Position numbers and translations under genes: made by a program. A stretch of 64,000 nucleotides of DNA from CAWCON01 sp963797185 (GTDB lineage Bacteria > Patescibacteriota > Saccharimonadia > Saccharimonadales > UBA4665): positions 248,001 to 312,000 of the forward strand of contig CAWCON010000003.1 in the NCBI GenBank assembly GCA_963797185.1, written 5' to 3'. Positions 1 through 8,038 of the stretch are shown piece after piece. Position 1 is the first letter of the stretch. Each line of letters opens with the position of its first letter. The notes beneath the pieces were generated by a model. That model searched no databases and was not told where the DNA came from. It saw only the letters and a program-made list of their open reading frames with translations.

Positions 1-817
1 GCAGCTTGTTAATGTCAAATATTTTGGCTATGTGATTCTCAAGCGATTTACCTGCACGGCTTTTACGTCTGTTGAGTATGCTATTTGCGGCATCTACTAA
101 AGTTTCTACGGAAGAGAATGGTTCTGATAGGTAGTCTGTTGCGTAATTCTTTTTTTCGACCTCTTGGAAAAGTGAATATTCAGTACCATACCATGACGTG
201 ATTGCTAGGTCTGGATCGTCATTAATTGCTTGTGAACTCATCCCAGACACTTGATTAAATATTTCGCGTGCTTTTTCTGATAAAACTCCAGAAACCGGGA
301 AGCCAGTATTCATTTTTGTGACATAGGATCTGATCAATTCTTCAATTGTTGCAGGCGTCTGTGACAGGCTTGAAACTATTCCGTTAGCATTAGAAATAGA
401 AATGCTAAATGCGTTGAGATAATTCTCAATTTCGTCTTCGGTAGATAAGACGTAGGCTTTATAAAAGTCGCCACTCATACGGCATAGCACAAGCAGACTG
501 CCTATTGAATCATCCTGCAAGTACGTGAAGCCTCTGCCGAAATTTGTCAGACGATATTCATCCCTAGTACCTTGACCGTAATAGATAAAGCGGCTAGAAC
601 GCTCGAAAGAGTCTTGCCAATTTATCGTGATCCACTTGTCATCGTTCGTGCCACGCTCTCTGGGAGTATCCCAGACTAGGCTATACGCACTTTTATGGAT
701 ATGGTAGCCACTCTGATGGCCACCGGTAGCGCCAGTGTCGTTTGGCATGATGAATTTACAATAGGCAACTTGTGCTTTCGATGTCGATTCAATTGCTGGT
801 TGGGAAAAATCTTGCAT
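1..817 (-). CDS. EcoRII-like restriction endonuclease, C-terminus cut by window edge
   Basis: This frame starts at an ATG two codons after an in-frame TAG and stays open for 272 codons to the window edge. Residues 26-35 (NDTGATGGHQ) and about 249-260 (NRRKSRAGKSLE) match motifs I recall from EcoRII, which cuts at CCWGG and needs two sites. The first motif lies in the EcoRII N-terminal effector DNA-binding domain; the second opens the catalytic domain, most of which lies outside the window. It follows Vsr and the cytosine methyltransferase on the same strand with a 36-bp gap, so it forms the nuclease arm of a restriction-modification operon. No clear ribosome-binding site precedes it. The family call is strong; the exact recognition site is inference. 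Confidence 0.85.
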   Translation of the reverse strand, partial: MQDFSQPAIESTSKAQVAYCKFIMPNDTGATGGHQSGYHIHKSAYSLVWDTPRERGTNDDKWITINWQDSFERSSRFIYYGQGTRDEYRLTNFGRGFTYLQDDSIGSLLVLCRMSGDFYKAYVLSTEDEIENYLNAFSISISNANGIVSSLSQTPATIEELIRSYVTKMNTGFPVSGVLSEKAREIFNQVSGMSSQAINDDPDLAITSWYGTEYSLFQEVEKKNYATDYLSEPFSSVETLVDAANSILNRRKSRAGKSLENHIAKIFDINKL

Positions 818-853
818 AATCTATATTTTGAAGTTTATCAAACAAAAGCATCA

Positions 854-1264
854 CTAACTACTCAATTTCGTCAACAGACTGGAAGTGGCATGCTCAACGT
901 CGTTTTCAATGTCACACTCCCAAATAGTTACTACGTCCCATCCCATTTCCTTCAGGCGTGAGACATTTCTTTCGTCGCGTGCGGCTGTTGCAGAAAGCTT
1001 AGCCTGCCAGAAATCCGCATTTGATTGTGGGATTGTAGCGTTCTTGCAATTTTTATGTTGATGCCAGAAGCAGCCGTTAATATTTACGGCGACTCTCTTG
1101 TTTACAAATACTATATCTGGTTTGCCGGGAAGCTTGGAATAATGTAGCCTATATCGCAGGTGTTGACTGCTCAGGAAGGACCTGACTAACTTTTCGGGGG
1201 ACGTATTTTTCCCACGGATTCTCGACATATTCCAGCTTCTGTGTGATTGGTACTGCTTTTCCAT
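854..1264 (-). CDS. vsr: Very short patch repair endonuclease (Vsr)
   Basis: A 136-aa protein of normal Vsr length. Vsr nicks 5' of the T in T:G mismatches that arise when 5-methylcytosine deaminates, so it offsets the mutagenic cost of a cytosine methyltransferase. The sequence keeps the N-terminal NMSRIRGKNTSPE block, the GKPD segment with the expected catalytic Asp50, the GCFWHQHKNC zinc/active-site region and a C-terminal GWDVVTIWEC strand. Its first roughly 116 nt overlap the 3' end of the methyltransferase gene in another frame, a more extreme version of the known dcm-vsr overlap. The conserved N-terminal block lies inside the overlap, so the overlap is real rather than a wrong start. 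Confidence 0.93.
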   Translation of the reverse strand: MEKQYQSHRSWNMSRIRGKNTSPEKLVRSFLSSQHLRYRLHYSKLPGKPDIVFVNKRVAVNINGCFWHQHKNCKNATIPQSNADFWQAKLSATAARDERNVSRLKEMGWDVVTIWECDIENDVEHATSSLLTKLSS

Positions 1265-2216
1265 ATTCTTTCAAAGTTAATGCTACCCGTTTTGCCACCA
1301 CCTTAACAACTGGTACGACGATTGAGTTCCCAAACTGGCGGTACGCCTGTGTATCTGAGACGACAATCTTAAAGTTATCACGAAAACCCATCAATCTTGC
1401 ACACTCTCGGGGAGTGAGGCGTCTTGGATTTTTGCCGGGTTGAGCAAGTAGTATTTCTGACCCGTCTTTATAGTAGCGAGCACTTAATGTTCTGGTGTTA
1501 CTTTCGGGGTCTGCGAGACCAAAACCAAAACCGTTACCTTTCTCCTTATGCTTGGCGGCATAATTCTGCAAATAATTCCAAAGTTTGTCTGACAGGGTGT
1601 ATTTACTAGCTACATTCGTCTCAAGTATAGTTTTTAATTTCGGACCCCGTTTTGGAATATCCGGAAATTTGAATTCAAAGTCTTTTGGGACAAGGTCTTT
1701 TCTGAAACCTACTATATAAGTCCTTTCACGATGCTGAGGTACGAAATACTTGGCATCAATAACTTTATAGTCGTGCGTATAGCCTAACTCGTCCAGTATA
1801 TTCATTATTACTTTGAAAGTATTACCTTTGTCGTGGCTGACAAGGTTCTTGACATTCTCAAGCATGAAACCTGACGGTTTCTTTTCGTGCAGAATTCTAG
1901 CGATGTCGAAGAAAAGATTTCCTTGTTTTTCGTCCAGAAATCCGTGAACTCTACCCATGCTATTTTTCTTTGACACGCCCGCTATGGAAAAGGGTTGGCA
2001 AGGAAAGCCCGCCAGTAGTATGTCAAAATCGGGTATTGAGGAAGCGTCGATTTTTGTAATGTCACCATGGGATTCATCGCCGAAATTTGCCTGATAAGTT
2101 TTTTGTGAGTGAGCGTCCCACTCAGAAGTAAACACACAAACACCACCAGCACTTTGATAACCCAAGCGAGTGCCGCCAATACCCGCAAAAAGATCAATAA
2201 ATGTAAAATCACCCAT
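1149..2216 (-). CDS. DNA (cytosine-5) methyltransferase, EcoRII/Dcm type
   Basis: A 355-aa C5-cytosine methyltransferase. Motif I FAGIGG is at residues 10-15, motif IV PCQ carries the nucleophile Cys73, motif VI ENV is at 120-122, motif VIII QHRER is at 161-165, and motif X (FGNS..VPVV) is near the C-terminus. It methylates cytosine in the host DNA to protect it from the linked EcoRII-like nuclease. I prefer the ATG at 2216 because an AGGGGGC ribosome-binding site sits just upstream and the protein then begins right before motif I; the frame is open to a GTG at 2309. The last 116 nt overlap vsr. Specificity (CCWGG) is inferred from the partners. Confidence 0.92.
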   Translation of the reverse strand: MGDFTFIDLFAGIGGTRLGYQSAGGVCVFTSEWDAHSQKTYQANFGDESHGDITKIDASSIPDFDILLAGFPCQPFSIAGVSKKNSMGRVHGFLDEKQGNLFFDIARILHEKKPSGFMLENVKNLVSHDKGNTFKVIMNILDELGYTHDYKVIDAKYFVPQHRERTYIVGFRKDLVPKDFEFKFPDIPKRGPKLKTILETNVASKYTLSDKLWNYLQNYAAKHKEKGNGFGFGLADPESNTRTLSARYYKDGSEILLAQPGKNPRRLTPRECARLMGFRDNFKIVVSDTQAYRQFGNSIVVPVVKVVAKRVALTLKEYGKAVPITQKLEYVENPWEKYVPRKVSQVLPEQSTPAI

Positions 2217-2348
2217 AATGCCCCCTAGTTTATGCCTCGCTATATCGCTTAAGCTGTAAATACTATTTTGCCACAAAGGGAAATTTTTTGGAATAGCATT
2301 TTTGGGCACTTATACCATGAACGCACGTAAGCGTGGTATACTAGGTTC

Positions 2349-2750
2349 ATGCCGCCAGATGCAACAAGTATTCTCAAATATTTTACGAATGCGGTTGCCA
2401 CATTGAGCAATCCATCTTCCCCTTTTCTAATAGCTAACCTTATTTTCGATTTCTTTACATTACTTGTTTTCTATAAATATACCCATATTTGGATTTGGCT
2501 ATTTGCGCTTGGTTTGTGGCTCATAACCCTAATAGTTCTTATTTGCTTCGCAATATTTAAACCCCATATGCTTTCATCAACAAATGTGCAAAAATTTGGA
2601 ATGCAATTATCTGCTGGAATTGGTCAAAAAGGTAGCGAGGAAATATCCCAAGAGGATTATGAGAAATTACCGCTAGTAAGCGCAACCCCGCTGCCTGAAA
2701 AGCCCGAATTAAATGCAGGGAAACTAGCCCAAGGCAAAAAGAATGAATAA
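2349..2750 (+). CDS. Small two-helix membrane protein, unknown
   Basis: A 133-aa protein with two hydrophobic segments at about residues 25-45 and 48-68, followed by a polar, Glu/Lys-rich tail of about 65 residues expected in the cytoplasm. I recognise no family. It is divergent from the restriction-modification operon, with a short shared spacer, and its end overlaps the next gene by 8 bp, so the two are probably co-translated. The ATG lies about 10 nt after a TATACT-like hexamer, which fits a very short leader. Confidence 0.6.
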   Translation: MPPDATSILKYFTNAVATLSNPSSPFLIANLIFDFFTLLVFYKYTHIWIWLFALGLWLITLIVLICFAIFKPHMLSSTNVQKFGMQLSAGIGQKGSEEISQEDYEKLPLVSATPLPEKPELNAGKLAQGKKNE

Positions 2751-3015
2751 ATTTTACCTTCTATCGTTTGACCCCCACTTATCTCATGCTAGTGCAATGC
2801 ACGATTCAATCACTGGCTGTCCTTACATAAACGATTGGTGGCACTACTTAAGTTCAACTTACATTATTTCTTCCACCTATACGCTCGGCACAATTACAAA
2901 TTATTTGGGCAATAAGCTTAGTAATCCTATCTTTTTACTTATTGAGGTAGATCTTAATAATGCCAATGGTTACCTAGGACAACCTGCCTGGAACTGGATT
3001 AACCAACACAAGTAA
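2743..3015 (+). CDS. Small protein, possibly SinR/Cas2-fold-like
   Basis: A 90-aa protein overlapping the preceding membrane-protein gene by 8 bp. The pattern resembles small ferredoxin-fold proteins annotated as SinR or Cas2-like: an N-terminal FYLLSFD strand, a central W..YLSSTYII segment, a FLLIEVDLN strand and a C-terminal AWNWI. That resemblance is weak and from memory. No CRISPR array or cas gene is nearby. A toxin-like role is possible in this defence neighbourhood but is not supported by a catalytic motif. Confidence 0.5.
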   Translation: MNKFYLLSFDPHLSHASAMHDSITGCPYINDWWHYLSSTYIISSTYTLGTITNYLGNKLSNPIFLLIEVDLNNANGYLGQPAWNWINQHK

Positions 3016-3035
3016 ATTTCATATATAATAGAGAT

Positions 3036-3131
3036 ATGAATAAAAAGGCCAAACCAACGCCTGAGATTACCAAACTAGAGTTCTTTAAGATACTGAAAAA
3101 GGTTAGTCGGAAAAAGACTAAGGGTCAATAA
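3036..3131 (+). CDS. 31-aa basic peptide, probable leaderless ORF
   Basis: An ATG lies 7 nt after a perfect TATAAT (3024-3029), the spacing used by other genes here. The frame encodes a Lys-rich 31-residue peptide (KKAKPTPEITKLEFFKI at the start) ending in TAA at 3131. It overlaps the convergent NYN gene end by 14 bp. Size and composition fit a small basic nucleic-acid-binding peptide, but no homology is recognised. It could be a chance ORF downstream of a real promoter. Confidence 0.4.
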   Translation: MNKKAKPTPEITKLEFFKILKKVSRKKTKGQ

Positions 3132-3669
3132 ACTGTTCTAGTTCGGTTTTAGTTATAAGCCGTGATAAATCGGAGTTTTTTTGTAGGGCATAAGTTGGCT
3201 TATGCGAAAAGCCTACGTAGACCACTTGCTTACCTTTCCTACGTGCGAGATTAATAGCGGGAACTAGGTCAGTGTCCGAGGAAACGAGTATCGCAATATC
3301 ATATTTATCTTCACAGGCACCTACTACTAGATCTACAGCCATCCTTACATCAACACCTTTTTCATGGTAAACACTATCTGACTTCATAAGCACGCCTCTA
3401 ACCACATTAAATTTCTGTGTAGGGGATGTTAGATGCGAAAACAAGCGTTGCTGATTTGCCCTAAGTTCTTGCCCACGGGCATCCCCAGCTTCAGCACGAA
3501 CAACACCTATATAGTAGTTTCTTCCAACAATCTTGTTTTCTTCGGCTAGCCAGTCGGCAAATCTGGAGTAGTTGAACTTGTTCAGAGTATGCTTTTTAAT
3601 GGCAAGTTCTTTCTTTCGATTATAGAAGTTACTCCCATCAATAATTATCAAAACTCTCTTCTTTGGCAT
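3118..3669 (-). CDS. NYN-domain (LabA/DUF88) PIN-like nuclease
   Basis: A 183-aa protein with the NYN/DUF88 layout: IIIDGSNFYNR at the N-terminus holds the first metal-binding Asp, KGVDVRMAVDLVV holds the central Asp pair, and AILVSSDTDLVPAI holds the third acidic cluster. NYN proteins are metal-dependent ribonucleases of the PIN-like fold. The start is placed at 3669 because TATAAT lies 7 nt upstream (leaderless); an ATG at 3678 would overlap that hexamer. The frame remains open upstream to 3750 through a terminator hairpin, which is unlikely to be coding. Confidence 0.85.
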   Translation of the reverse strand: MPKKRVLIIIDGSNFYNRKKELAIKKHTLNKFNYSRFADWLAEENKIVGRNYYIGVVRAEAGDARGQELRANQQRLFSHLTSPTQKFNVVRGVLMKSDSVYHEKGVDVRMAVDLVVGACEDKYDIAILVSSDTDLVPAINLARRKGKQVVYVGFSHKPTYALQKNSDLSRLITKTELEQFIDP

Positions 3670-3684
3670 ATTTGACATTATATC

Positions 3685-3713
3685 AAAAAACCCGCCGTGC
3701 AACGCAGGGCGGG
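3685..3713 (-). terminator. Rho-independent terminator of the transposase gene
   Basis: On the minus strand a CCCGCC/GGCGGG 6-bp stem with an inner TGC/GCA pairing is followed directly by six T. It lies 66 nt after the stop of the transposase and just before the NYN gene promoter, so it ends the transposase transcript. Confidence 0.85.
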
Positions 3714-3778
3714 TGAAGTTAACATAAACATAATAACAAGTATTTAACAATATGTCAAGGACTTATCCCCAATACTGC

Positions 3779-4639
3779 TTATGCCTTAACTACCTTTCCT
3801 ATCAAAGCCCAAAACATAGGCTGAAAATCATTACGGTGTGAGTAGCGAAAAGCGTACTCATCAACATACGCCTGTAGATACTGAGCATCTACATGGCGGT
3901 AAACGCCCCTAATTCCTCGCTTCATATTTGACCAAAGGTTTTCTACGTTTTGGGTGTGAATGTTGCCATCAACATAACGGTTAGTAGAGTGCTTAATACT
4001 TGCGTGTGGGTAGCCGTACATTGGTAGTTTGTCATAAGCTCTCCACTCGTCGCTATAAACCGTAGAGCCAGCCTTAACGCCCTCTTGTATCTCAGGGATT
4101 AGGACACGCTTACCTGAGCTTTTAACGTGCTTCACTTTAGCTTTACCGCCACGCTCGACCATGCCGAACACAGTTTGGCTGTTGTGCGCCTTGGCAGTAG
4201 AACGCTTCGCAGGGTTCGGGTGCATGTACATTTCATCTACTTCAACCTCACCCCCTACTTGGCTATCGTCACCCATCATAGAGCGTATCTGGTGAAACAT
4301 CCGCCAGGCAGTTTTATAAGTTACTCCAAGCTCACGCTCAAGCTGTTTAGCGCTGACTCCGGCACGAGTGGCACTCATTAAGTAGATGGCGTAAAACCAC
4401 AGCGTTAGTGAGGTGCTGGACTTGTGAAAGATAGTATTAGCCGTAGGTCGAGTGTGATAACCGCACAACTCACAAGAATATGCTTTCCTGTTTTTGAGTT
4501 TGTGCTGGGGCGTGACCTTTTTATCTACAGGACAGAAAATACCGTCAGGGTAGAGGTAGTCCTTTAGCCACTCCAAACAAGCGTCGTCATCTGGGAAATC
4601 CGCTTGAAAATCTTTAATTGTGTATCTCATAGCTTTCAT
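3779..4639 (-). mobile_element. IS1595-family (ISXO2-like) transposase
   Basis: A DDE-type transposase of 286 aa from the ATG at 4639, which lies 7 nt after a TATACT hexamer; the frame is open to 4735. The N-terminus has the zinc-ribbon pattern of this family (FCPVDKK ... CELCGYHTRPTANTIFHKS). The catalytic domain shows VDEMYM, VYSDEWRAYD and NVENLWSNMK. It looks intact. Candidate ends are weak: both flanks carry a GG..TTATCCC-like word in inverted orientation (about 3735 and 4686), but I could not define terminal repeats or a target duplication. The element sits between the NYN gene and unknown small genes and may have brought in or split this defence-like region. Confidence 0.88.
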
Positions 4640-4733
4640 ACTATTCAGTATACACCCCTGATTACGTGCTGTCAAGGGATAATTGCCCATTTTTGCTACA
4701 TCTCTAATATAACCTGTAAATAAAGGAGAAAGC

Positions 4734-4931
4734 ATGGCTCAGAGTAAGGATACATTCCCAAAGACAATAAGCGGCATAACGCATCAGTCGCAGAGGGAGC
4801 TCGATAAGCGTATACGGGCAGATGCAGAAGCTCAAGCGAATTTGGCTTACGATATGTATAAAATCCATAAGCAGTTCGAGGCTAGACTTGAACTCAATTA
4901 CAGGAGTAAGTCGCCTTTATGTAGTTTATGA
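4734..4931 (+). CDS. 65-aa charged protein, unknown
   Basis: A short protein preceded by a clear AAAGGAG ribosome-binding site 6 nt before the ATG and a TATAAC-like hexamer further upstream. It is helical and charged (DKRIRADAEAQANLAYDMYKI), with no signal peptide or membrane segment. It begins next to the right flank of the transposase gene. No family is recognised. Confidence 0.5.
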   Translation: MAQSKDTFPKTISGITHQSQRELDKRIRADAEAQANLAYDMYKIHKQFEARLELNYRSKSPLCSL

Positions 4932-5030
4932 ATTATTATAAAGCATATGGGTACCCCTGTTATGCTGCATCTGCCTAGCTATCTCTGACGAAGTGAGAAC
5001 CATTCTTGCCGCCTGGCCTATAATATAAAT

Positions 5031-5210
5031 ATGATTAAAAAGTTCCCATATTGGGTGTATGTTGTTGGTGTTTTTGTAGTGTGGGCAATAGTACTGTTGG
5101 TAGCTCAGAATTTTATCAGTACTAACAGATTCCATAATTTACTTATTTTCGCTTGCGGTTTCTTGCTTGGAGTTCTTGGCGCGAGTCTTGCACGAAAGGT
5201 TTACAAATAG
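5031..5210 (+). CDS. 59-aa two-helix membrane protein
   Basis: An ATG lies 6 nt after TATAAT, so the gene is probably leaderless. The product has a short Lys-rich start, a hydrophobic segment (about residues 8-26) and a second one (about 36-55) ending in ARKVYK, a two-pass hairpin of the inner membrane. A similar small membrane gene follows 5 nt later, so the two probably form a unit. Function unknown. Confidence 0.55.
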   Translation: MIKKFPYWVYVVGVFVVWAIVLLVAQNFISTNRFHNLLIFACGFLLGVLGASLARKVYK

Positions 5211-5215
5211 TCAAA

Positions 5216-5383
5216 ATGCGAAGAAACAAAATTCTGGTTTTTTATGTTTTACTGATGGTAGTTATTGTAGTTGGCATGGATTTCCTCTTCTTCAGACACC
5301 GATTTCTTAAACGGCTCATTGCGAATGTAGCAACTGTATTAGTGTTTGTAGTTTTTTACTTTATGTTTCTGAGACGAAAATAA
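5216..5383 (+). CDS. 55-aa two-helix membrane protein
   Basis: Starts at an ATG 5 nt after the previous stop. It has a basic start (MRRNK), a helix at about residues 6-22, a short RHRFLKR loop and a second helix ending in FLRRK. The layout mirrors the preceding gene, suggesting a membrane pair. The frame is open further upstream, but that would overlap the preceding coding region. Function unknown. Confidence 0.5.
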   Translation: MRRNKILVFYVLLMVVIVVGMDFLFFRHRFLKRLIANVATVLVFVVFYFMFLRRK

Positions 5384-5404
5384 AGTAATTGATAACGCTT
5401 ATGC

Positions 5405-5433
5405 TTGCCAGTAGGTAGGTTATAGGGTATAAT
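5405..5433 (+). promoter_or_regulatory. Sigma-70-type promoter for the ATP-grasp gene
   Basis: TTGCCA, a 17-bp spacer and a perfect TATAAT. Transcription would start near 5440, giving the ATP-grasp gene a leader of about 200 nt. I see no strong hairpin or leader peptide in that leader. Confidence 0.6.
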
Positions 5434-5637
5434 TATGTTATACATTTTTCTTTTGCGGACAGACTCTACGCGCATTGGTTCTAGTATTAAAACAAACAGA
5501 TAACTTCACTATAAGCTAACACTGTGCACTGTATTTGAAGGTGCTCACGAGATTTTATTATGGTTACTTGCATTAAGTATGTCAGTAGACTCCATATTTT
5601 TTAAATTACAAAACTAGCGACAAAGAAAGACACTATT

Positions 5638-6753
5638 ATGAAGATACAATTCGTAAAACAGGACAGAGCTCTTCAGACTCGTTCGAAGAAGATTGATAAA
5701 TATATTGAAATCGTTGCCTCAAGTAACCCACGCCTTAATGCTATGGCTGAGGATTCTCAGTTAACGATACAATCCACATTAGCCAAGCGCTACTGCAAAG
5801 TTCATATTTCGATCGTGGATAATATTGATGATCTGGAAAGATTAGTAGTTAAAAAACCCGATCTAGTCGTTCTTGGCATGAAACTGATCTTGCTTGATCC
5901 TTCAAAGAGCTATGACGATAGCCCAAAAATATGGCTTTCTAACTATTTGAGCGCAAAAGGGATTAACTTTACAGGATCAGATACGGGTGCGCTGATGCTT
6001 GAATTCGACAAGCAAAAAGCAAAGGACAAAGTAATCGAGGCAGGTCTACAGAGCTCAGCCTACTTTATATCAAGGATTGATCAGCCTACTTTCAAACACA
6101 ATCTTAGGTTCCCTCTGTTTGTTAAGCCCAATAATCGTGGCGATAGCAAAGGTATTGACGAACGATCTATAGTAAGTTCTAACGCGGAGCTGGAATCTAA
6201 AATATTGTCTATCCATAATGATTATGCCTCGGATGCTCTTGTCGAAGAATACTTGCCTGGAAGAGAGTTTAGTGTGGCGATTGTTCAGACGAGTGACCCT
6301 GACGAATTGTTAGAAATGCCGATTGAAATATCTGCTCCGGCAGATAAAATGGGAAATCGTTTTTTGAGCGAAGAGATAAAAGTGTCTGACTCAGAAGAAG
6401 TCCTCCCTGTTACCAGTCCTCAATTAAGGCATGCTATTAATACACTGGCTGTCGGTGTTTTTAAGGCTCTTGGCGCTCGTGATTATGGGCGTATTGACAT
6501 GCGACTAGACGGCCTCGGGGCGCCAAACTTTATAGAGGCAAATCTTATGCCGGGGCTTTCAAGTCACGGATATTTAGCTCGATGTTTTTATATAAATAAA
6601 GCTGTTACGTATGATGATATGATTTTGCTGATAGTAGAACAAAGCTTTAAGAGAATCTCAGACTTACAGCCGATAAAAGCCGCAATTCGCCTGAACTCTA
6701 ATATTGGCGAAATTGTATCTCCCGAGTTAGCTAGTACCGGTATTGTCATATAA
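5638..6753 (+). CDS. ATP-grasp ligase, D-Ala-D-Ala ligase-like
   Basis: A 371-aa ATP-grasp protein. The central part carries the usual ATP-binding strands (FPLFVKPNNRGDSKGI at about 161-176 and ALVEEYLPGREFSVA at about 200-214), and the metal-binding region reads RIDMRLDG ... FIEANLMPGLSSHGY, close to the D-Ala-D-Ala ligase signature. The family joins a carboxylate to an amine with ATP. It may act in cell-wall dipeptide synthesis or be one of the Ddl-like ligases of unknown substrate. It is single, with its own promoter and no peptidoglycan genes next to it. The true substrate is open. Confidence 0.75.
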   Translation: MKIQFVKQDRALQTRSKKIDKYIEIVASSNPRLNAMAEDSQLTIQSTLAKRYCKVHISIVDNIDDLERLVVKKPDLVVLGMKLILLDPSKSYDDSPKIWLSNYLSAKGINFTGSDTGALMLEFDKQKAKDKVIEAGLQSSAYFISRIDQPTFKHNLRFPLFVKPNNRGDSKGIDERSIVSSNAELESKILSIHNDYASDALVEEYLPGREFSVAIVQTSDPDELLEMPIEISAPADKMGNRFLSEEIKVSDSEEVLPVTSPQLRHAINTLAVGVFKALGARDYGRIDMRLDGLGAPNFIEANLMPGLSSHGYLARCFYINKAVTYDDMILLIVEQSFKRISDLQPIKAAIRLNSNIGEIVSPELASTGIVI

Positions 6754-6806
6754 CTGACTTATCGTGCCTAGGGCTGGGCATCATCAGCGAAGTTAGAACG
6801 AGCTTA

Positions 6807-7433
6807 TTAATGCTCTAATAGCATAGCTATTTCTTCATGTACTTTATCAATTGACTGAGTGCCATCTATTACTTCTATATCGTATAGTTCAGCGACATAT
6901 AAATAACCCTTTCGCACTCGCTCAAAAAAGTCAGAACCTTTTTGTTCGAAGAAGTCATTTGCTCCGCTACCACGATTTCTCATACGCTGCTGAGAAACTT
7001 CTATGGGTACATCAATGATAACCGCTAAGTGCGGTAGCAAAAATCTTCCCATAGCGGCATGGCTTTTATCTATAATACCTTCAAGAGGTCTATAACCTTC
7101 ACCGAAGCCTTGATAAGCAACTGTTGAAAACCAATTACGGTCACTAATTACATCTATACCGTTACTAACTGCCGGGGCAATTACTTGTTGGGTTGTTTCT
7201 CGTCTATCTATAGTGGCTAAGTCTATATTTGTCTCAACGCTACGTTCTAAAGAGGCGTCTTTAAAAATTTCACGTATTCGCTTGCCAAATTCAGTTTGTC
7301 CTGGTTCGCGGATACCAAGTACTTGTCGGCCTAAACTAGCTAACTGTGCAGTTAAAAGATCTTTTTGCGTTGTCGTTCCTGCTCCATCACTACCTTCAAT
7401 TACAATATATCTACCAGGTTTGTTTTCACTCAT
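6807..7433 (-). CDS. tmk: Thymidylate kinase
   Basis: A 208-aa dTMP kinase that makes dTDP from dTMP for DNA synthesis. The P-loop GSDGAGTTT is at residues 14-22, followed by an REPG element and DRNWFSTVAYQG, which contains the DR pair for substrate binding; a LID-like Arg-rich stretch (RMRNRGSGANDFF) follows. Length and order fit the family. The familiar P-loop Lys is replaced by Thr (GAGTTTQ rather than GxGKTTQ), which is unusual for an NMP kinase. Confidence 0.88.
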   Translation of the reverse strand: MSENKPGRYIVIEGSDGAGTTTQKDLLTAQLASLGRQVLGIREPGQTEFGKRIREIFKDASLERSVETNIDLATIDRRETTQQVIAPAVSNGIDVISDRNWFSTVAYQGFGEGYRPLEGIIDKSHAAMGRFLLPHLAVIIDVPIEVSQQRMRNRGSGANDFFEQKGSDFFERVRKGYLYVAELYDIEVIDGTQSIDKVHEEIAMLLEH

Positions 7434-7540
7434 GGCTCTATATTGAAGAGTCTTAATTTAATATGCAAGCACAGGAACTTTATTGGGCATTAATCCCTAT
7501 AATGACTATGCTTGGCTGGATATTAACAACGAGGTTGAAA

Positions 7541-7813
7541 CTAAAATTTTCTATCAGAAAACGAAACGTCATCATCAATTGATGAAAAGTACTCGTTACT
7601 AACAACTCCAGGAACTATCACGTTCTCATTCACTAATAGCAGCCCTTTACTTACTGCTTCTTTTTCAGCCCCTTTTAAACCAAGCCATCCTAAAGGACGT
7701 CTTAACCCTGTATAACCCTCAAATTTGCTTTTGTCATCGAGATAAGCGCTTTTAGCATTTTCAAGACTTAAAATCGTCTCGGCGATAGCGGTAGCTTCAA
7801 GCAGGTCTTCCAT
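7541..7813 (-). CDS. 90-aa unknown protein
   Basis: A small soluble protein without a recognised family. The ATG lies 7 nt after TACTAT, the leaderless arrangement common here. The middle (GYTGLRRPLGWLGLKGAEKEA) is Gly/Leu-rich and the ends are acidic. No partner gene overlaps it. Confidence 0.5.
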   Translation of the reverse strand: MEDLLEATAIAETILSLENAKSAYLDDKSKFEGYTGLRRPLGWLGLKGAEKEAVSKGLLLVNENVIVPGVVSNEYFSSIDDDVSFSDRKF

Positions 7814-8038
7814 TAACCATATAGTACAATGTTAAACAGTAATTACAAAATACTAGCCAGGCATTACCAACGAGCTTTAGAACTAAATTGATTGCTAACT
7901 ATGCAGTTTAGCTGGAGCTAAGGGATTCAAACCCCAGATTTGATGGTCTTATTGTAATCCTCATGGCTTTGCGGAAAATGTTACAGCTAATCTATAGGTC
8001 GGCTTGCTATACTTTGCATAGTAATAAAGGAGGGTTCT

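Noticed and set aside
2743..3015. Cas2 and a CRISPR locus
   Set aside because: Similarity is weak, no other cas gene exists and no repeat-spacer array is visible anywhere in the window.
3735..4700. Defined terminal inverted repeats and target duplication of the IS1595-type element
   Set aside because: Only a GG..TTATCCC-like word recurs in inverted orientation; the match is too short to set the ends.
5440..5637. A graspetide-like precursor peptide upstream of the ATP-grasp gene
   Set aside because: Only very short frames without ribosome-binding sites or a recognisable core motif are present.
6770..6800. CTGATGATG-like word on the minus strand as a possible hammerhead core
   Set aside because: No stem II/GAA element follows and no stem I precedes it.
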